Source: Morinoia aosen
Lineage: Eukaryota; Arthropoda; Malacostraca; Amphipoda; Talitridae
Reading direction: 5' to 3'
Assembly: GCA_030386875.1 (NCBI GenBank)
Contig: CM059574.1
Location: forward strand, 6,951,934-7,015,933
DNA length: 64,000 bases
The position numbers and the translations under genes were made by a program. This document shows, in pieces, positions 22,901-37,300 of the stretch. Below the pieces are notes generated by a model. That model saw only the letters and a list, made by a program, of their open reading frames with translations. It made no database searches and had not been told where the DNA came from. Numbering within the stretch: the first letter of the stretch is position 1; each line of letters opens with the position of its first letter.

Positions 22901-24762
22901 GAATGAATTTCATGTCAATGATGCTTTAGAAATTTTTTAGTTGAATGTAAGTTGTAAGTGCACTCAAAGTTGTAGATGAATGCCAAATGCTGAAATATTG
23001 TTGAAAGTTTCCAATAGATTTGCTGTGAATGCGTTCTTTCTTTGTATTTACTGACTTCAACACAAGAACGCTTTCGCTTGGCGAGATCCTCAGATCTCGC
23101 CGAGCGTTCCCAAAATGGAGAGTTTATTTCCTGGGCCTTTAACTTAGCGCGATAGCGCGGTGTATATATTGGTTGAACGAGTTGTGATGCACAGTTATAA
23201 GAGACTCTGATTATTATACCTAGAATTAATTGTGAATGATAACTGTTTTATTGCGGTGTTTCGAACGTAAACATTTATGCTTGAATTTTCAAAAGTAGCT
23301 TTCCGCTGAATAAAGATTTTATCTATTATTTCGAAATATGCATCGTTTTGACGTCATTTCTTCGTGACATCGAATTTATGTTGAGTATGTAGGTTGGATA
23401 TTTGATAAATTGTCGATTAGAACGAATTAAAGTAGTCAACTTCGAAACAAAGGAAAAGGTTAGTGATGCGCACCCATTAATAAACCGAAATGTAATAAAT
23501 GTTTCGTCACAATATTTCGTGAGGTAAAATTTGGAACAAATTTTCAATGAAACCCTAATCCACATAATTTAACGAGAAAATATAGCAGGCAGAATGTCTG
23601 TGCCGGTGAAATAGTTATGGAACGCATTTTCATTTTGTGACCAATAGAATATCAATTGGTTATAAGTTACAGTAGGATGGAAGGATATTTTAGCGCACAT
23701 AGAGGTTAGGAATTCGTGAGGAATATAAGGGCAAAGGCGTAAGCAATAAATCAGATAAAATAGGTGCAACCGAAATTGTAAGTATATTTTACGGGGAACC
23801 CTGAATTAGTAAAGTGTAGTTGTATGTACGTGAGTTGGAATGGTGTCAAGTAAGTTAATTCACGTCATATTTAGAGCAAGATAGATTAAATTGAGTTAGG
23901 TTAGAGTAGGTTACGATGAATTAGATTTCTTTATGTGAGTTTGGACCATGTTTCGTTAGTTGAGGTTAGGTGACTTTGCCTTGAGTTAGGTTGGCTTAGA
24001 GTACGTTATATTACTTTAGATAGAGTGTGACACGCAAACTGATTTAAAGATTTGATGAGCTGTAACACATACGTATATAGTCAGTGTAATACTACGAATG
24101 AGGGTGCCATCGTTTTGGTTAGGCGGTGATCAGCATGGGAATGGTTTGGTGAATTGATTTTTCACCAGTTTGTTGGTTGTAAGACATACGTTTAGTCAGT
24201 GTAATACTATGAATGAGGGTATCATCGTTTTGGATAGGCTGTGTGTTTTTCATGTGAATGGTTTAGAGAACTAATTTCGCACCAGTTTGTTAGTGGCAAG
24301 TTAGGTTGATATTACTGTTAGTATATATTTATATGTGAATGATATTGCTTTTGCTAAATGAAATTGTTGTGGTGTTTTCAAGTTCGACATAGAGTTTAGA
24401 GTGAAAGACATTGGGTATATATAGTGGTTTGTTTTGTGAGACGATGTTGTCTGTAAGTGGGTGGCTTCTGAATTGTGGTGATTTGTTTCGTCAATTCAGC
24501 AATGGTATTAGTGTTGAAAAATGAAATGGTTGTGGTGTTTGAAAGTTAAACATAGAAATTGAAGTAAATAGCATTGCATTTTGATACATATATTATTTTG
24601 GCATTTGACACGATGGTGTATCTCATTGCGTTGCTTGTGATTTGTGGTGACTTGAAAAGTGTGCATGTGCGTGTACATAAGTGTGTGCGTGTCTATCATT
24701 ATTATGATAGTGGTGTACAGAGGAATGTCTGTGTGTTCGCCCCTTGCGGGCTGTGCCTGGTT
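19950..24762 (+). repeat. Array unit 4 (A', Q, S, Y)
   Basis: 4,813 bp. The head starts like A but changes to a distinct A' form (ATCACAAGTTGCACCAAG). The 135-codon frame is stopped by TGA where other units have CGA (AAT GAG TGA, near 20543). Hairpin 23075-23106 has the long-stem form and one changed loop base compared with unit 3. The tail shares the variant GCGGTGATCAGCATGGG with unit 11, about 34 kb away. Confidence 0.9.
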
Positions 24763-27700
24763 ACTTGCGGCGGGCGAACTTTGTAGGTTGCGAGAACACA
24801 CTAAAAATAGTACCCGTGAAAAAATCTCAAGTGGCACCAAGATCGAAATTGCTTGTCGCCGAAAGGTGGAGCCTCGAGTATTATAAAAATTCACCCCCTA
24901 ATTCGCGCAAAAACACACTTCCCGGGGTCCCAGCGCTTTCAAACTCGGTGAGCGTGTACAAGGGAAAATTCTAAGACATACGGACCCCTTTCCAGGCCCC
25001 AAGACCCCATAGGAGACCCCCGAGAAGTCGAAAACCCACCGAAAATAGGGTCATTTCAAACATGAAGAATTTTTTGATCGCGCCGTCGGAGGAGCTGACT
25101 TGGTGGGAAGTGATAGAGAAAAATTCGGGCTTTACGATGGTGTGATCGTTACGTCGAAAAGTATTCGGAAAAATGTTCAATGAATGGAAAACTTTGGGGT
25201 AAAAAAACGGCCGTTTTTCAAGTGTCACTTTGGCTGTCAGTTGCGGCGTTTTCGATGGGCTTTCGCCTTCCAAAATTTGATAGAATGTAGATTGGAGTTT
25301 TTTCTAAAATCTATCAAATTTATGAAGCCACAAGTGCGATACTTTTCTCAAAATGAGCGATTTAAAAATAGTCCTTTTTGTCTGAAAATTCACTTGAACC
25401 AAACACATTGGAGAACGCTTCGTTTTACAGGCAAAGTTGTTGAACACTTTTTGCTCGTTTTTCCACGCTACATACAAAATAGTTTTTCTGGAACGATCGC
25501 ATCAACCGTTCCATATATATATGAAAAAAACATGATTTTCACGTCATTTCGACTTTTCTTACCCCTCTCACGCCCCCTGCTTTACCCTTGAGGGCTTTTA
25601 AATACTCTGTACTGATGCGTCTGGAGGATATCTTTCTATAATGATACGTGTCTCAAAGTCCTAGCTTTTCAAGTTTTTGAGAAAAATGGAAAAAATATCG
25701 AAATGAACTTCCCCTGGACGCAAAATGTGCCAGTGAAAAGGTCTTTCAATCTCCGCAGATTTTTTACACGGATTATTTCTTGTTTTGCATTGAAGTCTCC
25801 ACATCGAGATCATGGGTGACTGCGATGACGTGGCCTAAGCTGGCTTGAGTTGTGAGGGCTGTATAAGGATCTTGAACATCATGACGTTTATGTTTTATTT
25901 TTTGTGGAGTTTGATCCGATATGTTTCGATTCTTTGTTGAAGTTCAAAGTTTTACCAAATTTTCTCCAATGGGAGACCCTGTTGAGAATTTTTTATAGGT
26001 CTACAGTGTTCTTATAGTTATTATAAATTTATTTTGACGTTGAACTCAATACTCTAACTCGGTTCTTTCGCTTTTAGATTCGCATAACTTTCAGTCATGA
26101 CTAGTAAATCATCCTTTTCAAGTGTTTATACTCGTTTCACATGGAACTTTATAGAGAAGAAATGTGTTTATAATTTGTGATTCACCTTAAGGTAGTATTA
26201 TTTGAATTCTAAGAAGTTTGGCAGAAGAAAAGAAATGATGGTTTCGCGTTTTATTTTCGCTGCTTGATGGTCCATGAATTTCAGACACATTTTGACAGGT
26301 ATGACCACTTTCAATGGCAATATAGTAATGAGGTTTAGTATTTGAGCCATAAATTTTCAGCTTCTTATAATAATTGTACTATAATGATCAAGTTTAAGTA
26401 ATATAAAGTGACATAAATCGCAAATCAGATGTTGCGTAAGGCCTAAATATTGCTGTTGATGCGTTTTTGACGAGAAAAGATGGTCATTCGTTCGAAGTGG
26501 TCATTTCAGTTCAACTTTAATTATTTTTGGTGGCGTATTATGTGTTGTCCTCACTCCGTCACGTTACAAATCACAAGTTCAATCTAGTGTTTTACCTTAA
26601 GGTGTCAGCATCATCGACCTTACTTCGTAGTATGAGTTCAAATACGCAAAGCGAGTAGTTTTCGACGCCAAAAATTCCGCATCTACTGTGCTGGCGTTAT
26701 TGAGAGGAATTTTATAGGAATCCTATGATATTTCGACATCGCAAAATGTGTCATCGCAAAACAAGGCGTATTCGTAAAACTTCGTAAATGAACTATAATT
26801 CAAAGGTGATACACTTTAAATTAGTCATTTGTATAAAGGTATAGTGGCTAAATATTTTTCGTTCGGCACAGCTATTTGTGTAGTGTTTGAAACTTGTTTT
26901 ATGACGTTAGAGAATTGGAATTGAAAGAGCTCATAGTCCAAGAATTTGACTTCTTATTTTCGAAATTGATAAAGCTCATTGAGGAAAAATCTCTCGTTAT
27001 ATTGGTTCGAAGAACACGAAAATGGTTCCTGTCGACATATGCTATGATTGAACGAGGCATTTCCTACGAAGTGTATAGTTTGAGTGAATATTTGTCTCAT
27101 AAATTTTTATGGTTGGGATGTAAAATTCTTGGATCTTCACGACCAAGAATCTGTCAAGTGTTGACGAATAATTTGATCTCCAATAATATTAATAATAATA
27201 ATAATAATAATTAAAACTCGTTCGTTGAAGGCCTCAAAATCGCTCACATTGCATGTGTGAGTTTCAGGAAGTCATCATTTGAGTAGGTATAGACAACATT
27301 ACGAGGTTCTAACTGATGATTAATATTTGGTGAATGCGTGTCCCCGACTAAAACCAAATCTTGTGCAGGTTTTGTATGTTTGAATGATGTTATTTATTGA
27401 ATTTGAAATGGTCTAACTAATGTATTTGCAATAATAATTTATAAATTCCACTCAGCCTAATTGCAGGTTTCTGTATCGATCCACAATAGAACTATATGAT
27501 TAGAAAGAGGTTGAAATTGTTCACATTCGTGAACTAATAATTGTTGTGGCGAAAATGATGTCTATTAGGAAACATCAGTGATTGTAAGCTATAGCCGCAG
27601 GTGTTCACAGATAAATTTGTTTGAGAAATGTCAGAAATATGTTCGGATATGATGTTGTCGTAATGAATGTGGACTTGCTAAGTTTGATTTGTGATATGAA

Positions 27701-29606
27701 GAGATGAATTTCTTGTCAATGATGCATTAGAAAGCTTTTAGTGGAATGTAAGTTGTAAGTGCACTCAAAATTGTAGGTGAAGGCCAAATGCTCAAATATT
27801 GTTGAAAGTTTCCAAGAAATTTGCTGTGAATGCGTTCTTTCTTTGTATTTACTGACTTCAACACAAAAACGCTTTCGCTTGGCGAGAGCTTCAGGTCTCG
27901 CCAAGCGTTCCCAAAATGGAGAGTTTATTTCTTGGGCCTTCAACTTAGCGCGATAGCGCGGTGTATGTGTATATATATTCGTTTACCGATTTGTGATGCA
28001 CAGTTAAGAGACTTTGATTGCTAGCCCTATAATCAATTGTTAATGATAACTGTTTGATTAGGATTTTTGCACCGTAAAGCTTTAGACTTGAATTTTGAAA
28101 AGTAGCTTATTGGCAAAATAACGATTTTATGTAATATTTCCCAATTGGCATCGCTGTGACGTCATCATTTCTTCGTGATATCGAATTTCTTTGGAGTATG
28201 TAGGTTGGATATTTGATGAATTGTCGATTAGAACGAAGTGAACTTGTCAACTTCGAAACAGAGGGGAGAGAAAGTCTAGTGATGCGAACTCATGAATAAA
28301 CCAAAATGTAATAAATGTTTCGTCATAATATTTCGTGAGCTAAAATTTTGAAAAAATTCAAGCAGACCCTATTCCATACAATTGAACGAGAAAATATATA
28401 TGGCAGCCAGAATGTCTCTGCTGGAGAAATAGTAATGGAACGCATTTTCGTTATTTGACCATTAGCATTTTAAGTGGTTATTATTTAGAATTTGATGGAA
28501 GGATGTTAGCGTACAAAAAGATTTTGAATTCTTGAGGAATAAGGGCAAAGACATAAGAATTAAATAAGGTAAAATACGTGTGGGACCGAAATTTGAACTA
28601 TAGAACAGGACAGGGCACCCTGAATGAGTAAAGTTTAGTTGTATGTAGGTGAGTTGGATGTGTGTCGAGTAAGTTAATTCAATTCATATTTAGAGCAAGA
28701 TAGGTTAATTTCAGTTAAGTTAAAGTAGGTTACGTTAAATCAGGTTTGCTTAGTTGATTTTAGACTATGTTAGTTGAGGTTAGGTGACTTTGCCTTGAGT
28801 TAGGTTGGCTTAGAGTACGTTATATTACTTTAGATAGAGTGTGACACGCAAACTGATTTAAAGATTTGATGAGCTGTAACACATACGTATATAGTCAGTG
28901 TAATACTACGAATAAGGGTGCCATCGTTTTGGTTAGGCTGTGATCAGCATGGGAATGGTTTGGTGAATTGATTTTTCACCAGTTTGTTGGTTGTAAGACA
29001 TACGTTTAGTCAGTGTAATACTATGAATGAGGGTATCATCGTTTTGGATAGGCTATGTGTTTTTCATGTGTCAATGGTTTAGAGAACTAATTTCGCACCA
29101 GTGTTAGTGTTAGTGGCAAGGTTAGGTTGATATTACTGTTAGTATATATTTGTGAATGATATTGCTTTTGCTAAATGAAATTGTTGTGGTGTTTTCAAGT
29201 TCGACATAGAGTTTACAGTGAAAGACGTTGTATATTGGTTTGTTTTGTGAGACGATGTTGTCTGTAAGTGGGTGGCTTCTGAATTGTGGTGATTTGTTTC
29301 GTCAATTGAGCAATGGTATTAGTGTTGAAAAATGAAATGGTTGTGGTGTTTGAAAGTTAAACATAGAAATTGAAGTAAATAGCATTGCATTTTGATACAT
29401 ATATTATTTTGGCATTTGACACGATGGTGTATCTCATTGCGTTGCTTGTGATTTGTGGTGATTTGAAAAGTGTGCATGTGCGTGTGTACATAAGTGTGTG
29501 AGTGTGTGTTTGAACGTGTCTGCGTGAGTGTGTGTGTGTTGTGCTTATTATGATAGTGGTGTACAGATGAATGTCTGTGTTCGCCCCTAGTGGGCTGTGC
29601 CTGGTT
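24763..29606 (+). repeat. Array unit 5 (B, P, R, Y)
   Basis: 4,844 bp. The B head is its own variant (ATCTCAAGTGGCACC). The 135-codon frame is open at 25184-25591. The middle is P type with an interrupted (AAT)n at 27182-27211. This is the first R-type hinge: the region after hairpin 27876-27907 diverges (TTACCGATTTGTGATGCACAG, then GATTGCTAGCCCTATAA), which destroys the 79-codon minus-strand frame found in S units. Tail Y. Confidence 0.9.
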
Positions 29607-32600
29607 ACTTGCGGCGGGCGAACTTTGTAGTAGTGTTGCGAGAAGAGACTAAAAATAGTACCCGTGAAAAAATTTCAAGTGGCACCAAGATCGGAATTGC
29701 TTGTCGCCATAAAGGTGGAGCATCGGAGATATAGCAAATCACTCCCTAACTCGAGCCAAAACCGACTTCCCGAGGTGCCAGCGCTTTCAAATTTGGTGAG
29801 CGTGTACAAGGGAAAATTCTAAGACATACGGACCCCTTTCCAGGCCCCAAGACCCCATAGGAGACCCCCGAGAACTCGAAAACCGACCGAAAATAGGGTC
29901 ATTTCAAACATGAAGATATTTTTCATTGCGCCGTCGGAGGAGCTGAATTGGTCGGAACTGGTAGAGAAAAATTCGGGCTTTACGACGGTGTAATCGTTAC
30001 GTCGAAAAGTATTCGGGAAAATGTTCAATGAATGAAAAACTTTTGGGTAAAAAAACGGCCGTTTTTCAAGTGTCACTTTGGCTGCCAGTTGCGGCGTTTT
30101 CGATGGCCGTTCGCCTCTCAAAATTTGATAGAATGTAGATTGGAGTTTTTTCAAAAATCTATCAAATTTATGAAGCGATAATTGCGATACTTTTCTCAAA
30201 ATGAGCGATTTAAAAATACTCCTTTTTGTCTGAAAATTCACTTAAACCAAAAACATTGGAGAACGCTTCGTTTTACAGGCAAAGTTGTTGAACACTTTTT
30301 GCTCGTTTTTTCACGCTACATACAAAATAGCTTTTGTGGAACGATCGCATCAACCGTTCCATATATATATGAAAAAAACATGGTTTTCACGTCATTCCGA
30401 CTTTTATTACCCCTCTCACGCCCCCTGCGTTACCCTTGAGGGCTTTTAAGTACTCTGTACTGATGCGTCTCGAGGATATCTTTCTTTAATGATACATGTC
30501 TCAAACTCCTAGCTTTTCAAGTTTTTGAGAAAAATGGAAAAAACATCGAAATAAATTTCCCCTGGACGCGAAATGTGCCAGTGAAAAGGTATTTCAATCT
30601 CCGTAGATTAATGACACGGATGATTTCTTGTTTTGCATTGAAGTCTCCACACCGAGATCATATGGGTGACAGCGATGACGCAACCTAGGCTTGCTTGCGT
30701 GGCGAAGGCTCTATAAGGATGTTGAACATCAAGACGCTTATGTTTTATTTTTTGTGGAGTTTGATCCGATATATTTCGATTCTTTGTTAAGTTCAAAGTT
30801 TCAACCAATTTTTGACCGTTTGAGGCTGTGTTGCAAATTTTTCATAGGTCTACAGTGTTCTTATAGTTATTAGAAATTGATTTTGACTTGGAACTCAATA
30901 CTCGAACTCGGTTCTTTCGCTTTGAGATTCGCATAACTTCCAGTCATGACTAGTAAATAATCCTTTTCAAGTGTTTAAACTGGTTTTACATGGAAATTTA
31001 TAGAGAACAAATGTGTTTAAAATATTTGATTCACCTAAAGGTAGTATTATTTTAATTCTAACAAGTTTTGCAATGGAGAATAAATGATGGTTACGCGTTT
31101 TATTTTCGCTGCTTGAAGGTCCATGAATTTCAGACACCCATTTTCACAGGTATGGCGACTTTGAATTGCAATATAGTAATGAGGTTTAGTATTTGAGACT
31201 TAAATTGTCAGCTTCTTATAATAATTGTATTATAATTATCCAGTTGAAGTAATATAAAGTGACATAAATTGCAAATCAAACGTTGCGTAAAGGCATAAAT
31301 ATTGCTCTTGATGCGTTTTTGACCAGAAATGATGCTCATTCGTTCGAGGTGCTCATTTCAGTTCGACTTTATTTATTTTTTATGACGTATTATATGTTGT
31401 CCTCTCTCTCCATCACGTTACAAATCACAAGTTCAATCTAGTGTTTTACCTTAAGGTGTCAGCATCATCGACCTTACTTCGTAGTATGAGTTCAAATACG
31501 CAAAGCGAGTAGTTTTCGACGCCAAAAATTCCGCAACTACTTTGCTAGCGTTCTTGAGAACAATTTTATAGCAATCCTAAAATATTTCGACATCGCAAAT
31601 TGTGTCATCGCAAAACAAGGCGTATTCGTAAAACTTCGTAAATGAACTATAATTTAAAGGTGATACACTTTAAATTAGTCATTTGTATAAAGGTATAGTG
31701 GCTAAATATTTTTCGTTCGGCACAGCTATTTGTGTAGTGTTTGAAACTTGTTTTATGACGTTAGAGAATTGGAATTGAAAGAGCTCATAGTCCAAGAATT
31801 TGACTTCTTATTTTCTAAATTGATAAAGCTCATTGAGGAACAATCTCTCGTTATATTGGTTCGAAGAACACGAAAATGGTTCCTGTCGACATATGCTATG
31901 ATTGAACGAGGCATTTCCTACGAAGTGTATAGTTTGAGTGAATATTTGGCTCATAAATTTTTATGGTTGGGATGTAAAATTCTTGGATCTTCACGACCAA
32001 GAATCTGTCAAGTGTTGACGAATAATTTGATCTCCAATAATAATAATAATAATAATAATTAAAACTCGTTCTTTGAAGGCCTCAAAATCGCTCACATTGC
32101 ATGTGTGAGTTTCAGGAAGTCATCATTTGAGTGCGTATAGACAACATTACGAGGTTCTAACTGATGATTAATATTTGGTGAATGCGTGTCCCCGACTACA
32201 ACCAAATCTTGTGCAGGTTTTTTATGTTTGAATGTTATGTATTGAATTTGAAATGGTATAACTAATGTATTTGCAATAATAATTTATAAATTCTACTGAG
32301 CCTAATTGAAGGTTTCTGTATCGATCCACAATAGAAATATATGATGATTAGAAAGAGGTTGAAATTGTTCACATTCGTGAACTAATAATTGTTGTGGCGA
32401 AAATGATGTCTATTAGGAAACATCATTGTTTCTAAGCTATAGCCGCAGGTGTTCACAGATAAATTTGTTTGAGAAATGTCAGAAATATGTTCGGATATGA
32501 TGTTGTCGTAATGAATGGGGAATTCCTAAGTTTGATTTCTGATACGAAGAGATTGATTTCGTGTCAATGATGCTTTTATAAAGTTCGTAGTTGTATGTAA

Positions 32601-34398
32601 GTTGTAAGTGCACTCAAAATTATAGATGAGTGCCAAATGCTCAAATATTGTTGAAAGTTTCCATGAGATTTGCTGCGAATGCGTTCTTTCTTTGTATTAA
32701 CTGACTTCAACAGAAAAATGCTTTCGCTTGGCGAGAGCGTGAGATCTCGCCAAGCGTTCCCAAAATGGAGAGTTTATTTCTTCGGCGTTCAACTTAGCGC
32801 GCGATAGCGCGTTGTATATATATTCGTTGAAGGAGTTGTGATGCACAGTTATAAGAGACTTTGCTGATTAGACCTAGAATGAATTGTTAATGATAACTGT
32901 TTTATTACGCTGTTTCGAACGTAAAGATTTATGCTTGAATTTTGAAAAGTAGCTTACCGCAAAATAAAGATTTTATGTATTATTTCGAAATATGCATCGT
33001 TGTGACGTCATTTCTTCGTGACATCGAATTTCTGTTGAGTATGTAGGTTGGATATTTGATGAATTGTCGATTAGAACGAATTAAACTAGTCAACTTCGAA
33101 ACAAAGGAAAAGGTTAGTGATGCGCACCCATTAATAAACGGAAATGTAATAAATGTTTCGTCACAATATTTAGTGAAGTAAAATTTGGAACAAATTTTCA
33201 ATGAAACCCTAATCCACATAATTTAACGAGAAAATATAGCAGGCAGAATGTCTCTGCCGGTGAAATAGTTATGGAACGCATTTTCATTTTGTGACCAATA
33301 GAATATCAATTGGTTATAAGTTACAGTTGGATGGAAGGATATTTTAGCGCACATAGAGGTTAGTAATTCGTGAGGAATATAAGGGCAAAGGCGTAAGCAA
33401 TAAATCAGATAAAATAGGTGCTACCGAAATTGTAAGTATATAGGACAGGGAACCCTGAATTAGTAAAGTGTAGTTGTATGTACGTGAGTTGGAAATGTGT
33501 CAAGTAAGTTAATTCACGTCATATTTAGAGCAAGATAGATTAAATTGAGTTAGGTTAGAGTAGGTTACGATGAATGAGATTTTTTTAGGTGAGTTTAGAC
33601 CATGTTTCGTTTGTTGAGGTTAGGTGACTTTGCCTTGAGTTAGGTTGGGTTAGAGAACATTATATTTCTTTAGATAGGGTGTGACAGTGTGACACGAAAG
33701 CTAATTTAAAGATTTGATGAGTTGTAAGACATACGTATGGTCTGTGTTATACTATGAATGAGGGTGCCATCGTTTTGGTTAGGCTTTGTTATTCATGTGA
33801 ATGGTTTGGAGAAATTATTTCGCATCAGTTTGTTATAGTGACAAGGTTAGGTTGATATTACTGTTAGTATATATGCGAATGATATTGCTTTTGGTAAATT
33901 ATATTCTTGAGTTGTTTCTAAGTTCGATGTAGAGTTTAGGTTGAAAGACGTGTATATATATTGGTTTGTCTTTTGAGACGATGGTGTGTGAAAGTGGGTT
34001 GCTTCTTAATTGTGGTGATTTGTTAAGTTTCGTTAATTGAATTACGTTTCACCTGAATTGAATGAAAGTGAATTAAGTTTCTTCATCAATGGTGTTTGAG
34101 TTGGTGAAGCATTGAATATCAATATATATTATTTTGCCATTTGAGGCGATGGTGTATATCATTGCGTTGCTTCTGATTTGGGGTGCTTTGAAAACTGTGC
34201 ACGACATATGCATGTGCGAGTATACTGTTTGCGTTTGTGTTTGTGTAAATGTGTGAATGTCTCTCCGTGAGTGTGTGTGTGTGTGTTTGTGTGTGTTGTG
34301 ATTATTATGATAGTGGTGCAGAGGAATGTCTGTTTGTGTTGTGCTTAGTGGTATACAGAGGAATGTCTGTGTTCGCCCCTAGCGGGCTGTGCCTGGTT
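29607..34398 (+). repeat. Array unit 6 (A, P, S, X)
   Basis: 4,792 bp. Head and middle are nearly identical to unit 8; the two share CCTAAAATATTTCG where units 1 and 2 have CCTATAATATTTCG. Hairpin 32725-32756. Just downstream the hinge has its own substitutions (GCTGATTAGACC near 32863). The tail is single-copy (X) and has a short TA run (about 33953-33960), in contrast to the long run of unit 8. Confidence 0.9.
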
Positions 34399-37300
34399 AC
34401 TTGCGGCGGGCGAACTTTGTAGGTTGCGAGAACACACTAAAAATAGTACCCGTGAAAAAATCATACCTGGCACCAACATCGAAATGCTTGTCGCCGAAAG
34501 GTGGAGCCTCGAGTATTAGAAAAATACACCCCCTAATTCGCGCAAAACCACACTTCCCGAGGTCCCAGCGCTTTCAAACTTGGTGAGCGTGTACAAGGGA
34601 AAATTCTAAGACATACGGACCCCTTTCCAGGCCCCAAGACCCCATAGGAGACCCCCGAGAAGTCGAAAACCGACCGAAAATAGGGTCATTTCAAACATGA
34701 AGAATTTTTTGATTGCGCCGTCGGAGGAGCTGACTTGGTGGGAGCTGATAGAGAAAATGTCGGGCTTTAAGACGGTGTGATCGTTACTTCGAAAAGTATT
34801 AGGGAAAATGTTCAATGAATGAAAAACTTTTGGGTAAAAAAACGGCCGTTTTTCAAGTGTCACTTTGGCTGCCAGTTGCGGCGTTTTCGATGGGCTTTCG
34901 CCTCCCAAAATTTGATAGAATGTAGATTGGAGTTTTTTCTAAAATCTATCAAATTTATGAAGCGACAATTGCGATACTTTTCTCAAAATGAGCGATTTAA
35001 AAATAGTCCTTTTTGTCTGAAAATTCACTTAAACCAAAAAAATTGGAGAACGCTTCGTTTTACAGGCAAAGTTGTTGAACACTTTTTGCTCGTTTTTTCA
35101 CGCTACATACAAAATAACTTTTGTGGAACGATCGCATCAACCGTTCCATATGTATATGAAAAAAACATGTTTTTCACGTCATTTCGACTTTTATTACCCC
35201 TCTCACGCCTCCTCCTTTACCCTTGAGGTCTTTTAAATACTCTGTACTGATGCGTCCCGAGGACATCTTTCTATAATGATACCTGTCTCAAAGTCGTAGC
35301 TTCTCAAGTTTTTGAGAAAAATGGAAAAAACTTCGAAATAAAATTCCCCTGGACGCGAAATGTGCCAGTGAAAAGGTCTTTCAATCTCCGCAGATTTTTG
35401 ACATGGATTATTCCAATGAAGGCATTGAAGTCTCCGCAATGAAAACCATGGGTGACTGCGTTGAGGCACCCCAGCTTGCTTGAGTTGTGAGAGCTGTATA
35501 AGGATCTTGAACATCATGACGCTTATGTTTTCACGTTTGTCGAATTTGATCCCATATATTTCGAGTGATTGGTAAAGTTCAAAGTTTCAACCAATTTTTG
35601 ACCGTTTGAGGCTGTGTTGCAAATTTTTCATAGGTCTACAGTGTTGTTAAAGTTATTATAAATTTATTTTGACGTGGAACTCAATACTCGAACTCGGTTC
35701 TTTCGCTTTTAGATTCGCATAACTTGCAGTCATGACTAGTAAATAATCCTTTTCAAGTGTTTAAACTGGTTTTACATGGAAATTAATGGAGAACAAATGT
35801 GTTTAAAATATTTCATTCACCTTAAGGTAGTATTATTTTAATTCTAACAAGTTTTGCAATGGAGAATAAATGATGGTTACGCGTTTTATTTTCGCTGCTT
35901 GAAGGTCCATGAATTTCAGACACACATTTTCACAGGTATGGCGACTTTGAATTGCAATATAGTAATGAGGTTTAGTATTTGAGACTTAAATTTTCAGCTT
36001 CTTATAATAATTGTATTATAATTATCCAGTTGAAGTAATACAAAGTGACATAAATCGCAAATCAAACGTTGCGTAAAGGCGTAAATATTGCTCTTGATGC
36101 GTTTTTGACCAGAAATGATGCTCATTCGTTCGAGGTGCTCATTTCAGTTCGACTTTATTTATTTTTTATGACGTATTATATGTTGTCCTCTCTCTCCATC
36201 ACGTTACAAATCACAAGTTCAATCTAGTGTTTTACCTTAAGGTGTCAGCATCATCGACCTTACTTCGTAGTATGAGTTCAAATACGCAAAGCGAGTAGTT
36301 TTCGACGCCAAAAATTCCGCAACTACTTTGCTAGCGTTCTTGAGAACAATTTTATAGCAATCCTATAATATTTCGACATCGCAAATTGTGTCATCGCAAA
36401 ACAAGGCGTATTCGTAAAACTTCGTAAATGAACTATAATTCAAAGGTGATACACTTTAAATTAGTCATTTGTATAAAGGTATAGTGGCTAAATATTTTTC
36501 GTTCGGCACAGCTATTTGTGTAGTGTTTGAAACTTGTTTTATGACGTTAAAAAATTGGAATTGAAAGAGCTCATAGTCCAAGAATTTGACTTTTCATTTT
36601 CTAAATTATTAAAGCTCATTGAGGAACGAATCTCTCGATATATGTAGTGGTTCAAACAACACGAAAATGGTTCATGTCGACATATATGCTTTGATTGAAC
36701 GAGGCATTTTCTAGGAAGGGTATAGTTTGAGTGAATATTTGTATCATAACTTTTTATTGTTGGGATGTAAAATTGCTGGATCTTCACGACCAAGAACCTG
36801 TAAAGTGTTCACGAAAAATTCGATCTCCAATAATAATAATAATTAAAACTCGTTGTTTGAAGGCCTCAAAATCGCTCACATTGCATATGCGTGAGTTTCA
36901 GGAAGTCATCATTTGAGTGAGTATAGACAACATTACGAGGTTCTAACTGATGAATAATATTTGGTGAATATTTGTCCCCGAAGACAACCAAATATTTTGC
37001 AGGTTTTGTATGTTTGAATGATGTTATTTATGAAATTCAAAATGGTATAAGTGATATATTTGCAAGAATGTTTTATAAATTCCACTCAGCCTAATTGAAG
37101 GTTTCTGTATCGATGAATAATAGAAATAGAAGATTAGAGAGAGGTTCAAATTGTTCACATTCCTGAAAGAATTGATTGTTGTGGTGAAAATAATGTCTAT
37201 TGGGAAATATAAGTGATTCTAAGCTATAGCCGCAGTTGTTGACAGATTCATTTGCTTGAGAAATGTGAGGAATATGTTCGGATATGATGTTGTCGTAATG

